From contig JAJYJO010000001.1 in assembly GCA_021789435.1 (NCBI GenBank), positions 1 to 54,686 on the forward strand: DNA of 54,686 nucleotides, read 5' to 3'. Positions 1 through 6,349 of the stretch are shown here, piece by piece. Position numbers and translations under genes: made by a program. This DNA is from Chloroflexota bacterium. GTDB taxonomy: Bacteria; Chloroflexota; Limnocylindria; Limnocylindrales; CSP1-4. How positions within the stretch are numbered: the first letter of the stretch is position 1; the number at the start of each line of letters is the position of its first letter. The notes under the pieces were generated by a model that worked only from the letters and a program-made list of their open reading frames with translations, was not told the origin of the DNA and did no database searches.

Positions 1-98
1 AAGACCTCGCCCTCGTCGACCGCGAGGTCGACCGCGACGATGCCGCGGTGGGTCCCGTAGAACTTGGTGAGCTGCTCGGTCTCGATGACGGCGGTCAC
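1..98 (-). CDS. ABC transporter ATP-binding protein, N-terminus only (runs off the window)
   Basis: Thirty-two codons are visible. The start is GTG at 98-96, preceded by a strong ribosome binding site (GGAAGGGGGA on the minus strand). The visible residues (TEQLTKFYGTHRGIVAVDL, then a DEGEVF turn) match the first strand, the A-loop aromatic (Tyr of KFYG) and the start of the second strand of drug-exporter or ABC-2 type ATPases. The Walker motifs would lie beyond the window edge. It lies 25 bp downstream of a TetR gene on the same strand, so it is probably the first structural gene of a TetR-controlled exporter. Substrate unknown. Confidence 0.75.
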   Translation of the reverse strand, partial: MTAVIETEQLTKFYGTHRGIVAVDLAVDEGEV

Positions 99-123
99 AG
101 GTCCCCCTTCCAGGTCCCGGCTT

Positions 124-819
124 TCAGTCGAACCAGGGGCGCAGCGTCGCATCATCGACGCCGGGCCACGACCCCCGCGGAATCCCCAGGATCCCCTCGA
201 ACGCACCCGTGTAGGCGGTCAGGGTGCACTTGACGTCGTCGAACGAGACCGCGCGGGCCCGGCGGGCGAGGTAGAGCTGGGTGGCCGTCTCGTTGAGCCC
301 CAGGATGAGCGCCACGAAGACGCTCGCGGCGCCCTCGGGCGAACTCACGGAGAAGGCCCCGTCGGTGATGCCTTGCCGCAGGATCGCCACCAGCAAGGGG
401 GTCAGGCGAGCCGAAACGGCCCGGCGCATTCGCTCGCGCACGATCGCGTTCTCGTCGGAGAGCCAGGTCTCCATGAGCTCGGGCAGACGTTCGGGCCGGA
501 GCTCGGGCCGTTGGCCCTTCCATTGCGCGATACCGGGAAGCACCGCCTGGAGCTTCTGGAGGGCGGACAGGCATGGATCGCCGGCGATCGGCTCGATTGT
601 CGCGGTCGCGGCCTCCACCATGCGCTCCACGACGGCCGCCAGCAGGGCCGCCTTTGAGTCGAAGTAGTGGTAGAAGGCGCCCTTCGACGCTCCGAGCTCA
701 TCCAGGACGTCCTGGATGCTCAACTGCTCGTAGCCTTTCGACGCGATGAGGCCGATCGCGGCGTCGACGAAGGCGTCGCGCCGGAGAGCGTGGGCCTCGG
801 GATCGAGCGTCCGCGGCAT
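124..819 (-). CDS. TetR/AcrR family transcriptional regulator
   Basis: A 231-residue protein with the TetR layout. The N-terminal helix-turn-helix covers about residues 12-60 (ALRRDAFVDAAIGLIASKGY, then DVLDELGASKGAFYHYF), which is the typical recognition helix followed by the Y-x-Y/H-F signature. A helical ligand-binding and dimerisation domain of about 170 residues follows. ATG is at 819 with AGGAG 3-4 bases upstream. It is followed by the partial ABC ATPase at 98-1 and is probably its local regulator. A palindrome overlapping its own predicted promoter (837-849) suggests autoregulation. The ligand cannot be told from sequence. Confidence 0.9.
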   Translation of the reverse strand: MPRTLDPEAHALRRDAFVDAAIGLIASKGYEQLSIQDVLDELGASKGAFYHYFDSKAALLAAVVERMVEAATATIEPIAGDPCLSALQKLQAVLPGIAQWKGQRPELRPERLPELMETWLSDENAIVRERMRRAVSARLTPLLVAILRQGITDGAFSVSSPEGAASVFVALILGLNETATQLYLARRARAVSFDDVKCTLTAYTGAFEGILGIPRGSWPGVDDATLRPWFD

Positions 820-836
820 GGTCTCCTGAATAACAA

Positions 837-857
837 ACCGACTGCCGGTCTATCATA
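837..857 (-). promoter_or_regulatory. Promoter and putative TetR operator
   Basis: On the minus strand a good -10 box (TATGAT, 857-852) lies just upstream of the TetR gene. The palindrome ACCG-ACTGC-CGGT (837-849) covers the expected transcription start. The placement suits autorepression by the TetR protein. No convincing -35 box was found. Confidence 0.45.
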
Positions 858-876
858 GCCCCCGTCGTCAAGGCCC

Positions 877-1239
877 GCGGGCATCGACGTGGCCGCCATT
901 CGCACCTGGGGCTTCATCCTCTGCTCCTTCACGGCCGGCATCGCCGGCGTGCTCTATGCCTCGTGGCAGGGCGGGATCAACACCAACGTGAACGGCGGAC
1001 GGCTCGTCCTCTATGCCGTCGCCGCGGAGGTCATCGGTGGGACGAGCCTCTTCGGGGGTCGCGGCCGGATGCTCCACGGCGTCCTTGGGGGCCTGGTCAT
1101 CGGGACGATCTACAACGGCCTCTACCTGCTCGGGTTCGAGGTGCAGTGGCAGTACATCGCCACCGGCCTCGTGCTCCTGGCGGCGGTGATCGTGGACACG
1201 CTCTCCCGCCGCGGGACGGGCGCCGCAGCTCGCGCCTGA
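877..1239 (+). pseudogene. Sugar ABC transporter permease (XylH/RbsC type), C-terminal remnant
   Basis: From codon GCG at 877 the reading frame gives AGIDVAAIRTWGFILCSF and then about 105 further residues ending at the stop at 1237-1239. This matches the last third of XylH/RbsC-type permeases, which are about 330-400 residues long: the cytoplasmic loop with A-G-I-x-V, the helix with AGIAGVLYAS, the EVIGGTSLFGGRG loop and the last two membrane helices. Homology begins abruptly within about 60 bp of the divergent TetR promoter; the frame has a stop (TAG) 21 bases before the homologous part. The 5' two thirds are missing, so this is a truncated remnant left by a deletion or by insertion of the TetR/ABC segment. 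A GTG at 889 could start a 116-residue peptide, but no ribosome site supports it. Confidence 0.75.
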
Positions 1240-1260
1240 GTTCGACGAACGCCCGGCTGC

Positions 1261-1450
1261 TCAGGCCGGCCGTTCGTCCGCCAGGACCTCCTCCACGTCG
1301 CGGCAGGCGGGGAAGACGTCCTCGACCTTCGTCCCGAGGCGGCCAGGACCTCCGGCAGAGAGACGTCGGCCCCATCAACGGCCGCACCGAGGCCGAGGTC
1401 CATGACGATCGGCTCGCAGTCGCCATCCTCGACGGGCCGGCCGCCGGCGG
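1261..1450 (-). pseudogene. Possible decayed minus-strand coding remnant
   Basis: This lies in the 348-bp space between the permease remnant and the LLM gene. Minus-strand frames read like real protein in two pieces: CEPIVMDLGLGAAVDGADV running on to LPEVLA, then after a one-base frame change near 1341, RLGTKVEDVFPACRDVEEVL and a stop at 1263-1261. Residue composition (D, E, V-rich) is unlike random GC-rich translation. I do not recognise the family. It may be the 3' end of a gene lost in the same rearrangement that truncated the neighbouring permease. Apart from this I see nothing in 1240-1587 except the ribosome site of the next gene. Confidence 0.25.
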
Positions 1451-1587
1451 ACCGGACGCCGGCGGACCGGGGCGGGCGCCGTATCATCGCGAGTGCGAGC
1501 CGGCTCTCCCTCTTTGAACCCAACGGCATCCGCCGGGGTTTCTCCCGGGAGCGGCAGGGCTGCCAGCCCTCGCAGACAGGAGATGCC

Positions 1588-2490
1588 ATGCCGACGCGCC
1601 CCGGCCTGATCGGTTTCCGGATCTCGGCCACGGAAGGCGACCGCATCGACTGGCCGCGCCTCGCGGCGACCTGGCGGCTGGCCCACGGGCTCGGCGCGTT
1701 CGACGCCGGCTGGATGAGCGACCATCTCTCGGACGCGACCCGCGAGCGCGGGGGCGCCGCGTTCGAATCGCTCACGACGCTCGCCGCGCTCGCCCCGCAG
1801 GTGCCCGGGATGTGGGTCGGCGTCGCGGTCGCCTCCAACACCTTCCGCCACCCCGCCGTGACGGCGAAGGAGGCCACCGTGCTGGACAACGTGAGCGGCG
1901 GGCGGTTCATCCTGGGCCTGGGGGCCGGCTGGCACGAGGGCGAGCACGACCAGTTCGGGATCCCGCTGCCGCCCATGAAGGAACGGTTCGACCGTTTCGA
2001 GAGCGCGGTCGGTGTCCTGGCAGCCCTCTTCTCGGATGCAGCCCGCCGGCCGCCCGGCGTCACCATCGACGATCCGTTCTACCCGCTGCGGGCCGCGACG
2101 AACGAGCCGCCGCCGGTTCGTCCGGAGGGTCCCGCCATCTGGCTCGGCGGGCAGCGGCGGCGGGGCATCGCCCTCGCCGCGCGGTACGCGGAGGGCTGGC
2201 CAATGCCGGGCAATCGGCCGGGCGACGTCGCCTACTTCGCGGCCAAGCGGGACGAGATCCGGCGAGCCCTCGAGGCCGCCGGCCGGGACCCGGCGGCGTT
2301 CTGTTTCGCGGCCCAGCTCAACGTCTCCGACACGGGGGTCGGGCTGCAGCGGGCCCGAGAGGAGGCCCTGGCCTTCGTGGATGCGGGGGCCGGGCACATC
2401 ATCGTGGGGCTGCCCGGCCGCCTGGCACCGGACGGGCTGGCGGCCGTGGCGCGCGAAGTGGCCGGGCCGCTCCGGGACCGCGCGGGCTGA
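1588..2490 (+). CDS. LLM-class flavin-dependent oxidoreductase
   Basis: A 300-residue luciferase-like (bacterial luciferase, F420 or FMN dependent) TIM-barrel protein. ATG at 1588 follows ACAGGAGA; longer in-frame extensions lack a ribosome site. Visible family features are the N-terminal strand and the WMSDHL segment (cf. the usual S-D-H), the VAVASNTFRHPAVTAKEA strand-turn (near residue 80), then NVSGGRFILGLGAGWHEGEH, the signature G-R-x-x-L-G-x-G-x-G-W stretch, and IWLGGQRRRGIALAARYAEG near residue 190. Such enzymes oxidise or reduce small organics with F420H2 or FMNH2; the substrate is not predictable. It stands alone, 95 bp before a rhodanese gene. Confidence 0.9.
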   Translation: MPTRPGLIGFRISATEGDRIDWPRLAATWRLAHGLGAFDAGWMSDHLSDATRERGGAAFESLTTLAALAPQVPGMWVGVAVASNTFRHPAVTAKEATVLDNVSGGRFILGLGAGWHEGEHDQFGIPLPPMKERFDRFESAVGVLAALFSDAARRPPGVTIDDPFYPLRAATNEPPPVRPEGPAIWLGGQRRRGIALAARYAEGWPMPGNRPGDVAYFAAKRDEIRRALEAAGRDPAAFCFAAQLNVSDTGVGLQRAREEALAFVDAGAGHIIVGLPGRLAPDGLAAVAREVAGPLRDRAG

Positions 2491-2585
2491 AGCCGTCGCG
2501 GCGACCCGCGGGAGGGCCGCCCGCCGGGCGCGACCGCGCCGGCAGGCAGCGCGACAGAGCTCCGGCCAGGCGGCACAATCGGGCG

Positions 2586-3428
2586 ATGCCGCTGATCGCC
2601 CCGGAGGAGCTGCTCGGCCGCCTGGACGACCCCGATCTCCGCGTCGTCGACCTCCGCTGGTACTTGGGCCGTCCCGGGGCCGGCCGCGCCGCGTACGACG
2701 AGGGTCATCTTCCGGGCGCGCTCCACCTGGACCTCGACCTGGACCTCAGCGCCCCCCGGGGGCCGGGTCGCCATCCGCTTCCGGATCCGGTCGCCTTCGC
2801 GCGGCGCATCGGCGCGGTCGGGATCGGGCCGGATCGGCTGGTCGTCGCCTACGACGACGGGGGTGGCTGGGTGGCGGCTCGCCTCTGGTGGATGCTGGAG
2901 CGGCTCGGGTTCCCGCGGGTCCGCGTGCTCGACGGGGGGATCGGGGCCTGGCTGGCGGCCGGTGGGCGGCTGACCACCGACGTGCCGGCCTGGCGGCCCG
3001 TCCCCGCCGTGGCAGGGAGGCCGTGGACCGGCACGATCGACCGGCTGGCGCTGCGTCGCCGCCTCGGTACGCTGGTGCTGCTGGACGCCCGGGCCGCGGC
3101 CCGCTACCGCGGCGAGGTGGAGCCGATCGATCCTGCCGCCGGCCACATCCCGACCGCCCTCAGCGCGCCCTTCGACGAGAACCTGGGGCCGGACGGCCGC
3201 TTCCTGGCCGGGGAGGCCCTCGCCACCCGCTTCGCGGCGCTCGGCGCCGCCGGGCCGGTCGAGGTGGTGACCTACTGCGGCAGCGGAACCTCCGCCCTTC
3301 ATCACGCCCTGGCGATGCGGATCGCGGGCCTGCCGGATCCCGTCCTGTACGTCGGCTCCTGGAGCGACTGGAGCCGGGCGGGCGAGCCGGTGGCCACCGG
3401 CCCCGAGCCGGGCCCGCCGCCGCCCTGA
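2586..3428 (+). CDS. Two-domain rhodanese / mercaptopyruvate sulfurtransferase
   Basis: A 280-residue tandem rhodanese. The N-terminal inactive domain contains VVDLRWYLG, YDEGHLPGALHLDLD and VVAYDDGGG-type strands, and the C-terminal catalytic domain contains LLDARAAARYRGE and the active loop TYCGSGTSA with Cys231. The CGSG(T/V) loop is typical of 3-mercaptopyruvate or thiosulfate sulfurtransferases. It transfers sulfane sulfur to cyanide, thiols or thioredoxin. ATG at 2586 is the first methionine of the domain. The stop at 3428 is only 5 bases from the next small frame, so the two were probably co-transcribed. Confidence 0.92.
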   Translation: MPLIAPEELLGRLDDPDLRVVDLRWYLGRPGAGRAAYDEGHLPGALHLDLDLDLSAPRGPGRHPLPDPVAFARRIGAVGIGPDRLVVAYDDGGGWVAARLWWMLERLGFPRVRVLDGGIGAWLAAGGRLTTDVPAWRPVPAVAGRPWTGTIDRLALRRRLGTLVLLDARAAARYRGEVEPIDPAAGHIPTALSAPFDENLGPDGRFLAGEALATRFAALGAAGPVEVVTYCGSGTSALHHALAMRIAGLPDPVLYVGSWSDWSRAGEPVATGPEPGPPPP

Positions 3429-3433
3429 CGACG

Positions 3434-3694
3434 GTGGGGGAGTTCCGCGTCTGGGCGCCGGCCGCCGGCCGGGTCGAGCTCGTGCTGGCAGCCCGGCGGT
3501 TGCCGCTGGTCGCCAACGGCGACGGCTGGTGGCGCGCCGTGGCCGAAGGCGCCGGGCCCGGCAGCGACTCCCGCTTCGCGCTGGATGGCGGGGAGCCGTT
3601 GCCGGACCCGCGCTCGCCCTGGCAGCCGGCCGGGGTGGACGGCCCGTCGCGCACCGCCCCCGCCGGCCGGGCCTCCGGCGGCCCGATAGGATGA
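3434..3694 (+). pseudogene. TreZ-like (maltooligosyltrehalose trehalohydrolase) N-terminal stub
   Basis: An 86-codon frame from GTG 3434. The opening VGEFRVWAPAAGRVELVL, followed by DGWWRAVAEGAGPGSDSRFAL and PDPRSPWQPAGVDGPSR, is the N-terminal beta-sandwich (CBM48-like domain) of TreZ, including the D-P-x-S-x-x-Q-P-x-G-V-x-G-P-S segment just before the alpha-amylase barrel. Full-length TreZ is about 570-600 residues; here the frame stops about 10 codons later and the catalytic barrel is absent. The stop (3692-3694) overlaps the ATG of the phosphatase gene. It is best read as a deletion remnant. A surviving stand-alone glycan-binding peptide is less likely. Confidence 0.65.
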
Positions 3695-4512
3695 TCCGCG
3701 ACATGGAGACGCTCGGGACGAAGGTGGCCGGCCTGCCCCGCGTGCCCAACTTCCGCGACCTCGGCGGTCACCTCACGCGGTCGGGAGGGACGGTCCGCCG
3801 GGGGCTCGCCTTCCGGGCCGGCGAGCTGGGCCGGCTCGACGGACCCGACCGGCGGGCGATCGCGCGGCTCGGCATCCGGACGGTCTACGACCTGCGGACC
3901 GAGGACGAGCGGCGGGTCCAGCCCGAGCGGGACCGCCTGCCAACGTCCGTGGCGTACGTGGTGGCGGACGTGCTCGCGGATGCGCCGGAGGGCAACCCCG
4001 CCCAGGTGATGGGCCTGCTCGAGCGGCCGGATGAGCTCCGGGCGGCGTTCGGCGCCGGCCGGGCGGCCGCGATCTTCACCACCCGGTACCGGCAGTTCGT
4101 GGGCCTCGCGAGCGCCCGGGCGGCCTACGGCCGGCTTTTCACCGGCCTCGCCGAGGAGGAGCGCCGGCCCGCCCTCTTCCACTGCACGACCGGCAAGGAC
4201 CGGACCGGCTGGGCGGCCGCGGCCCTCCTGCTGCTGCTGGGGGTCCCCGACGACCTGGTGATGGCGGACTTCCTGCGCAGCAACCGCGAGTTGGCACCGA
4301 CCTTCCGGCCGTGGCTGGACCGGTTCGCGGCAGGCGGCGGCGATCCGGGCCTGCTCGAGCCGATGATGGTGGCGCGGCCGGAATACCTGGAGGCCGCGCT
4401 CGAGGAGGTCGGCCGGACCTTTGGCACGATCGAGGGCTACTTTGCCGCCGGCCTTGGGATCGGCGCGGTCGGGCAGGCCCGGCTCCGGGCGGCCTTCGTG
4501 GCACCGGCCTGA
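3691..4512 (+). CDS. Tyrosine-protein phosphatase (IphP / Tyr_phosphatase3 family)
   Basis: A 273-residue protein. The N-terminus has the family's NFRDLGG motif (residues 20-26), then RRGLAFRAGEL and TVYDLRTEDER, and the P-loop HCTTGKDRTG with catalytic Cys165 and phosphate-binding Arg171. It hydrolyses phosphotyrosine or phosphoserine and may also act on phosphoinositides, as some relatives do. ATG 3691 overlaps the stop of the TreZ stub in an ATGA arrangement. A second in-frame ATG (residue 5) is an alternative start. Its 3' end overlaps the convergent C_GCAxxG gene by about 76 bases. Confidence 0.92.
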   Translation: MIRDMETLGTKVAGLPRVPNFRDLGGHLTRSGGTVRRGLAFRAGELGRLDGPDRRAIARLGIRTVYDLRTEDERRVQPERDRLPTSVAYVVADVLADAPEGNPAQVMGLLERPDELRAAFGAGRAAAIFTTRYRQFVGLASARAAYGRLFTGLAEEERRPALFHCTTGKDRTGWAAAALLLLLGVPDDLVMADFLRSNRELAPTFRPWLDRFAAGGGDPGLLEPMMVARPEYLEAALEEVGRTFGTIEGYFAAGLGIGAVGQARLRAAFVAPA

Positions 4513-5063
4513 GGGTCGCCAGCCGGGGACCGAGGCGTGCGGGCCGCGCCCCGGCCGGCGGCACCGATCCCGCGGGGCGCGCGACCGGTGGCCTGATCAG
4601 AGGGCGGATCGGTCGGCAGTGTCGCGAGCCTGGCCACCACGAACTCGATCTGGGCCATGCAGGTGCGGCGCCAGGCGCCGTCGGCGATGAAGGCACGATG
4701 CTGGGCCGGGGTCCGGATCTCGCGGCCGAGCAGGGTGCGGCAGTCGACGGCGCCGTACTCAGCGCGGAACTCTTCCATCTGCCGAGCGACGATCCGGCGG
4801 GCCGCCCGCTTGGCGGCGGCGTGCGATGGGATCCGCTGTGCCGCCAGGATGCCGACGGCTATCGCCGCGCCGGAGATTGCGCCGCAGATCCCGCCGGAGT
4901 AGGCGACGCCGCCGTTGAGGGCCAGGGCGGCCGACGAATCCTCAGGCTCGGGCAGGCCGAAGGCCTCCTTCAGGACGATCAGCGTCGTCTCGGCACAGCC
5001 GTAGACGTTGGCGTCGTCGAGGAAGAGCGCCCGGGCCCGCGCCACCGCTTCGTCGCGTGTCAT
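4437..5063 (-). CDS. C_GCAxxG_C_C family redox protein
   Basis: A 208-residue protein, last gene of the minus-strand run that starts at 11.39 kb. ATG 5063 follows GGAGGCCGGG. Family marks are YGCAETTLIVLKEAFG (residues about 19-34), the glycine-rich GGVAYSGGICGAISGAAIAVG (C in GGICG, about 50-70), and further cysteines in VDCRTLLG and RRTCMAQIEF. Proteins of this family are thought to bind a metal or Fe-S centre through these cysteines; their reaction is unknown. The last 50 or so residues are Ala/Arg/Pro-rich, run opposite the end of the phosphatase gene and are probably not conserved. Confidence 0.8.
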   Translation of the reverse strand: MTRDEAVARARALFLDDANVYGCAETTLIVLKEAFGLPEPEDSSAALALNGGVAYSGGICGAISGAAIAVGILAAQRIPSHAAAKRAARRIVARQMEEFRAEYGAVDCRTLLGREIRTPAQHRAFIADGAWRRTCMAQIEFVVARLATLPTDPPSDQATGRAPRGIGAAGRGAARTPRSPAGDPQAGATKAARSRACPTAPIPRPAAK

Positions 5064-5083
5064 CCCGGCCTCCGCTCCGCCGG

Positions 5084-5895
5084 TCAGCTCCTGGCTCGGT
5101 GGAGGGCGGCCACCTGCTCCGCCACCCGGGTCGCCGACAGGCCGTACAGGTCCAGCAGGTCGTCGTTGGAGGCCGATTCCCCGAAGACGTCCTGGAGGCC
5201 CAGCCGTCGGACGACGGTCGGACGGTGCTCGGACAGGGTCTCGGCGATCGCTCCGCCCAGTCCGCCGATGACGGTGTGCTCCTCGACCGTGACCACGAAC
5301 CCGGTCCGTTCGGCCGCCGCCACGATCGCCGGCACGTCGAGCGGCTTCAGGGTCGGAACGTGCAGGACGTGCGCCTCGATCCCCTGGCCGGCGAGCAGCT
5401 CCGCGGCGTCGACGACCCGCGGCGTCTCGGCGCCCGTGCTCACCAGGGTCACGTCGCGGCCCTCCCGGACCACCACCGCCCGGCCGAACTCGAAGCGATA
5501 GCCGCCGTCGAAGAGCCGCTGGGTGGCGCCGCGGACGAGCCGGACGTAGACCGGGCCCTCGTGGGCGGCTGCCCAACGAAGGACCTGGACGGTCTCCACG
5601 TCGTCGGCCGGCGAGATCGTGACCATGCCCGGCATCGCCCGCATGATCGAGATGTCGTCGACGACCTGGTGGGTCTTGCCGGCCCGGCCGGTGAAGAGCC
5701 CGGCGTACCCGGCGGTGATCTTCACGTTGAGGTGCGGCTGGGCGATCAGGACGCGGATCTGGTCGAGCGGCCGGACCACCGCGAAGGCCACGAAGGTGCG
5801 TAGACCGTCCGGACGACCTCGACGCGGATGCGCCGCGCGACCTCGTCCAGGCGGGCGATCTCCGCGGCGTCTGCCGCGCCCGAGACGGCCGTCAT
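5084..5895 (-). pseudogene. Transketolase with a large internal deletion
   Basis: From ATG 5895 the frame reads like the beginning of a transketolase N-terminal subunit (AEIARLDEVARRIRVEVVRTV, Y). At about 5800 it breaks and continues, in another frame, as a transketolase C-terminal subunit: TFVAFAVVRPLDQIRVLIAQ, GLFTGRAGKTHQVVDDISIM, PGMVTISPADDVETV and then the full C-terminal domain ending at 5084. The whole TPP-binding half and the start of the pyrimidine-binding half, roughly 300 residues, are missing. A 235-residue product starting at 5791 is possible but would lack the thiamine diphosphate site. It was once part of the pentose-phosphate function of this operon, alongside the transaldolase-like protein. 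A collapsed assembly is the alternative. Confidence 0.75.
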
Positions 5896-5896
5896 C

Positions 5897-6265
5897 TCAG
5901 GACCTGCCGGCGCGCTCGTAGGATCCGGCCACGACCGGCGGCGAGAAGAGGCAGACGAGCTCGAGGGGCCCGGGGCCGTCCGACTCGGTCGCGTGGAACG
6001 TCCCGACCGGGATGAAGACCGCGACGCCCGCCTCGAGCGCCGCGGTCGCCTCCGACGTGACCAGCCGGCCACGACCCGAGGTGACGTAGATCGTCTCCTC
6101 CTGGGTCTCGTGGACGTGGCCGGCCGGCCGGGAGCCGGGCGGGAAGACGGAGACGCCGACCGAGACGTTCTTCGTCTCCGTGTTCTCCGGGCCGATGTAG
6201 GAGAACCAGTCGCGGCCGGGAAGCGGGGTGATGGCCGCCTCGGCCCGCGCGACACGCTTGATCAT
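5897..6265 (-). CDS. Cupin domain protein
   Basis: A 122-residue single-domain cupin. Cupin motif 1 is seen as GHVHETQEETIYVTSGRGR (about residues 48-66), with the His-x-His and Glu metal ligands, and motif 2 as PVGTFHATES (about 87-96) with the last His. It probably holds Mn, Fe or Zn and acts as a small isomerase, dioxygenase or sugar-phosphate-binding protein. ATG 6265 follows GAGACGAGGG. The stop lies one base before the start of the deleted transketolase, so they formed one operon. Confidence 0.88.
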   Translation of the reverse strand: MIKRVARAEAAITPLPGRDWFSYIGPENTETKNVSVGVSVFPPGSRPAGHVHETQEETIYVTSGRGRLVTSEATAALEAGVAVFIPVGTFHATESDGPGPLELVCLFSPPVVAGSYERAGRS

Positions 6266-6349
6266 CGGGGATCCCTCGTCTCACTGGCGGCGGCTGCTCG
6301 GCCGCCCCTGGCTGTTCGCTGCCCGGCGCGGGGCAGACCGTTCATCTGG

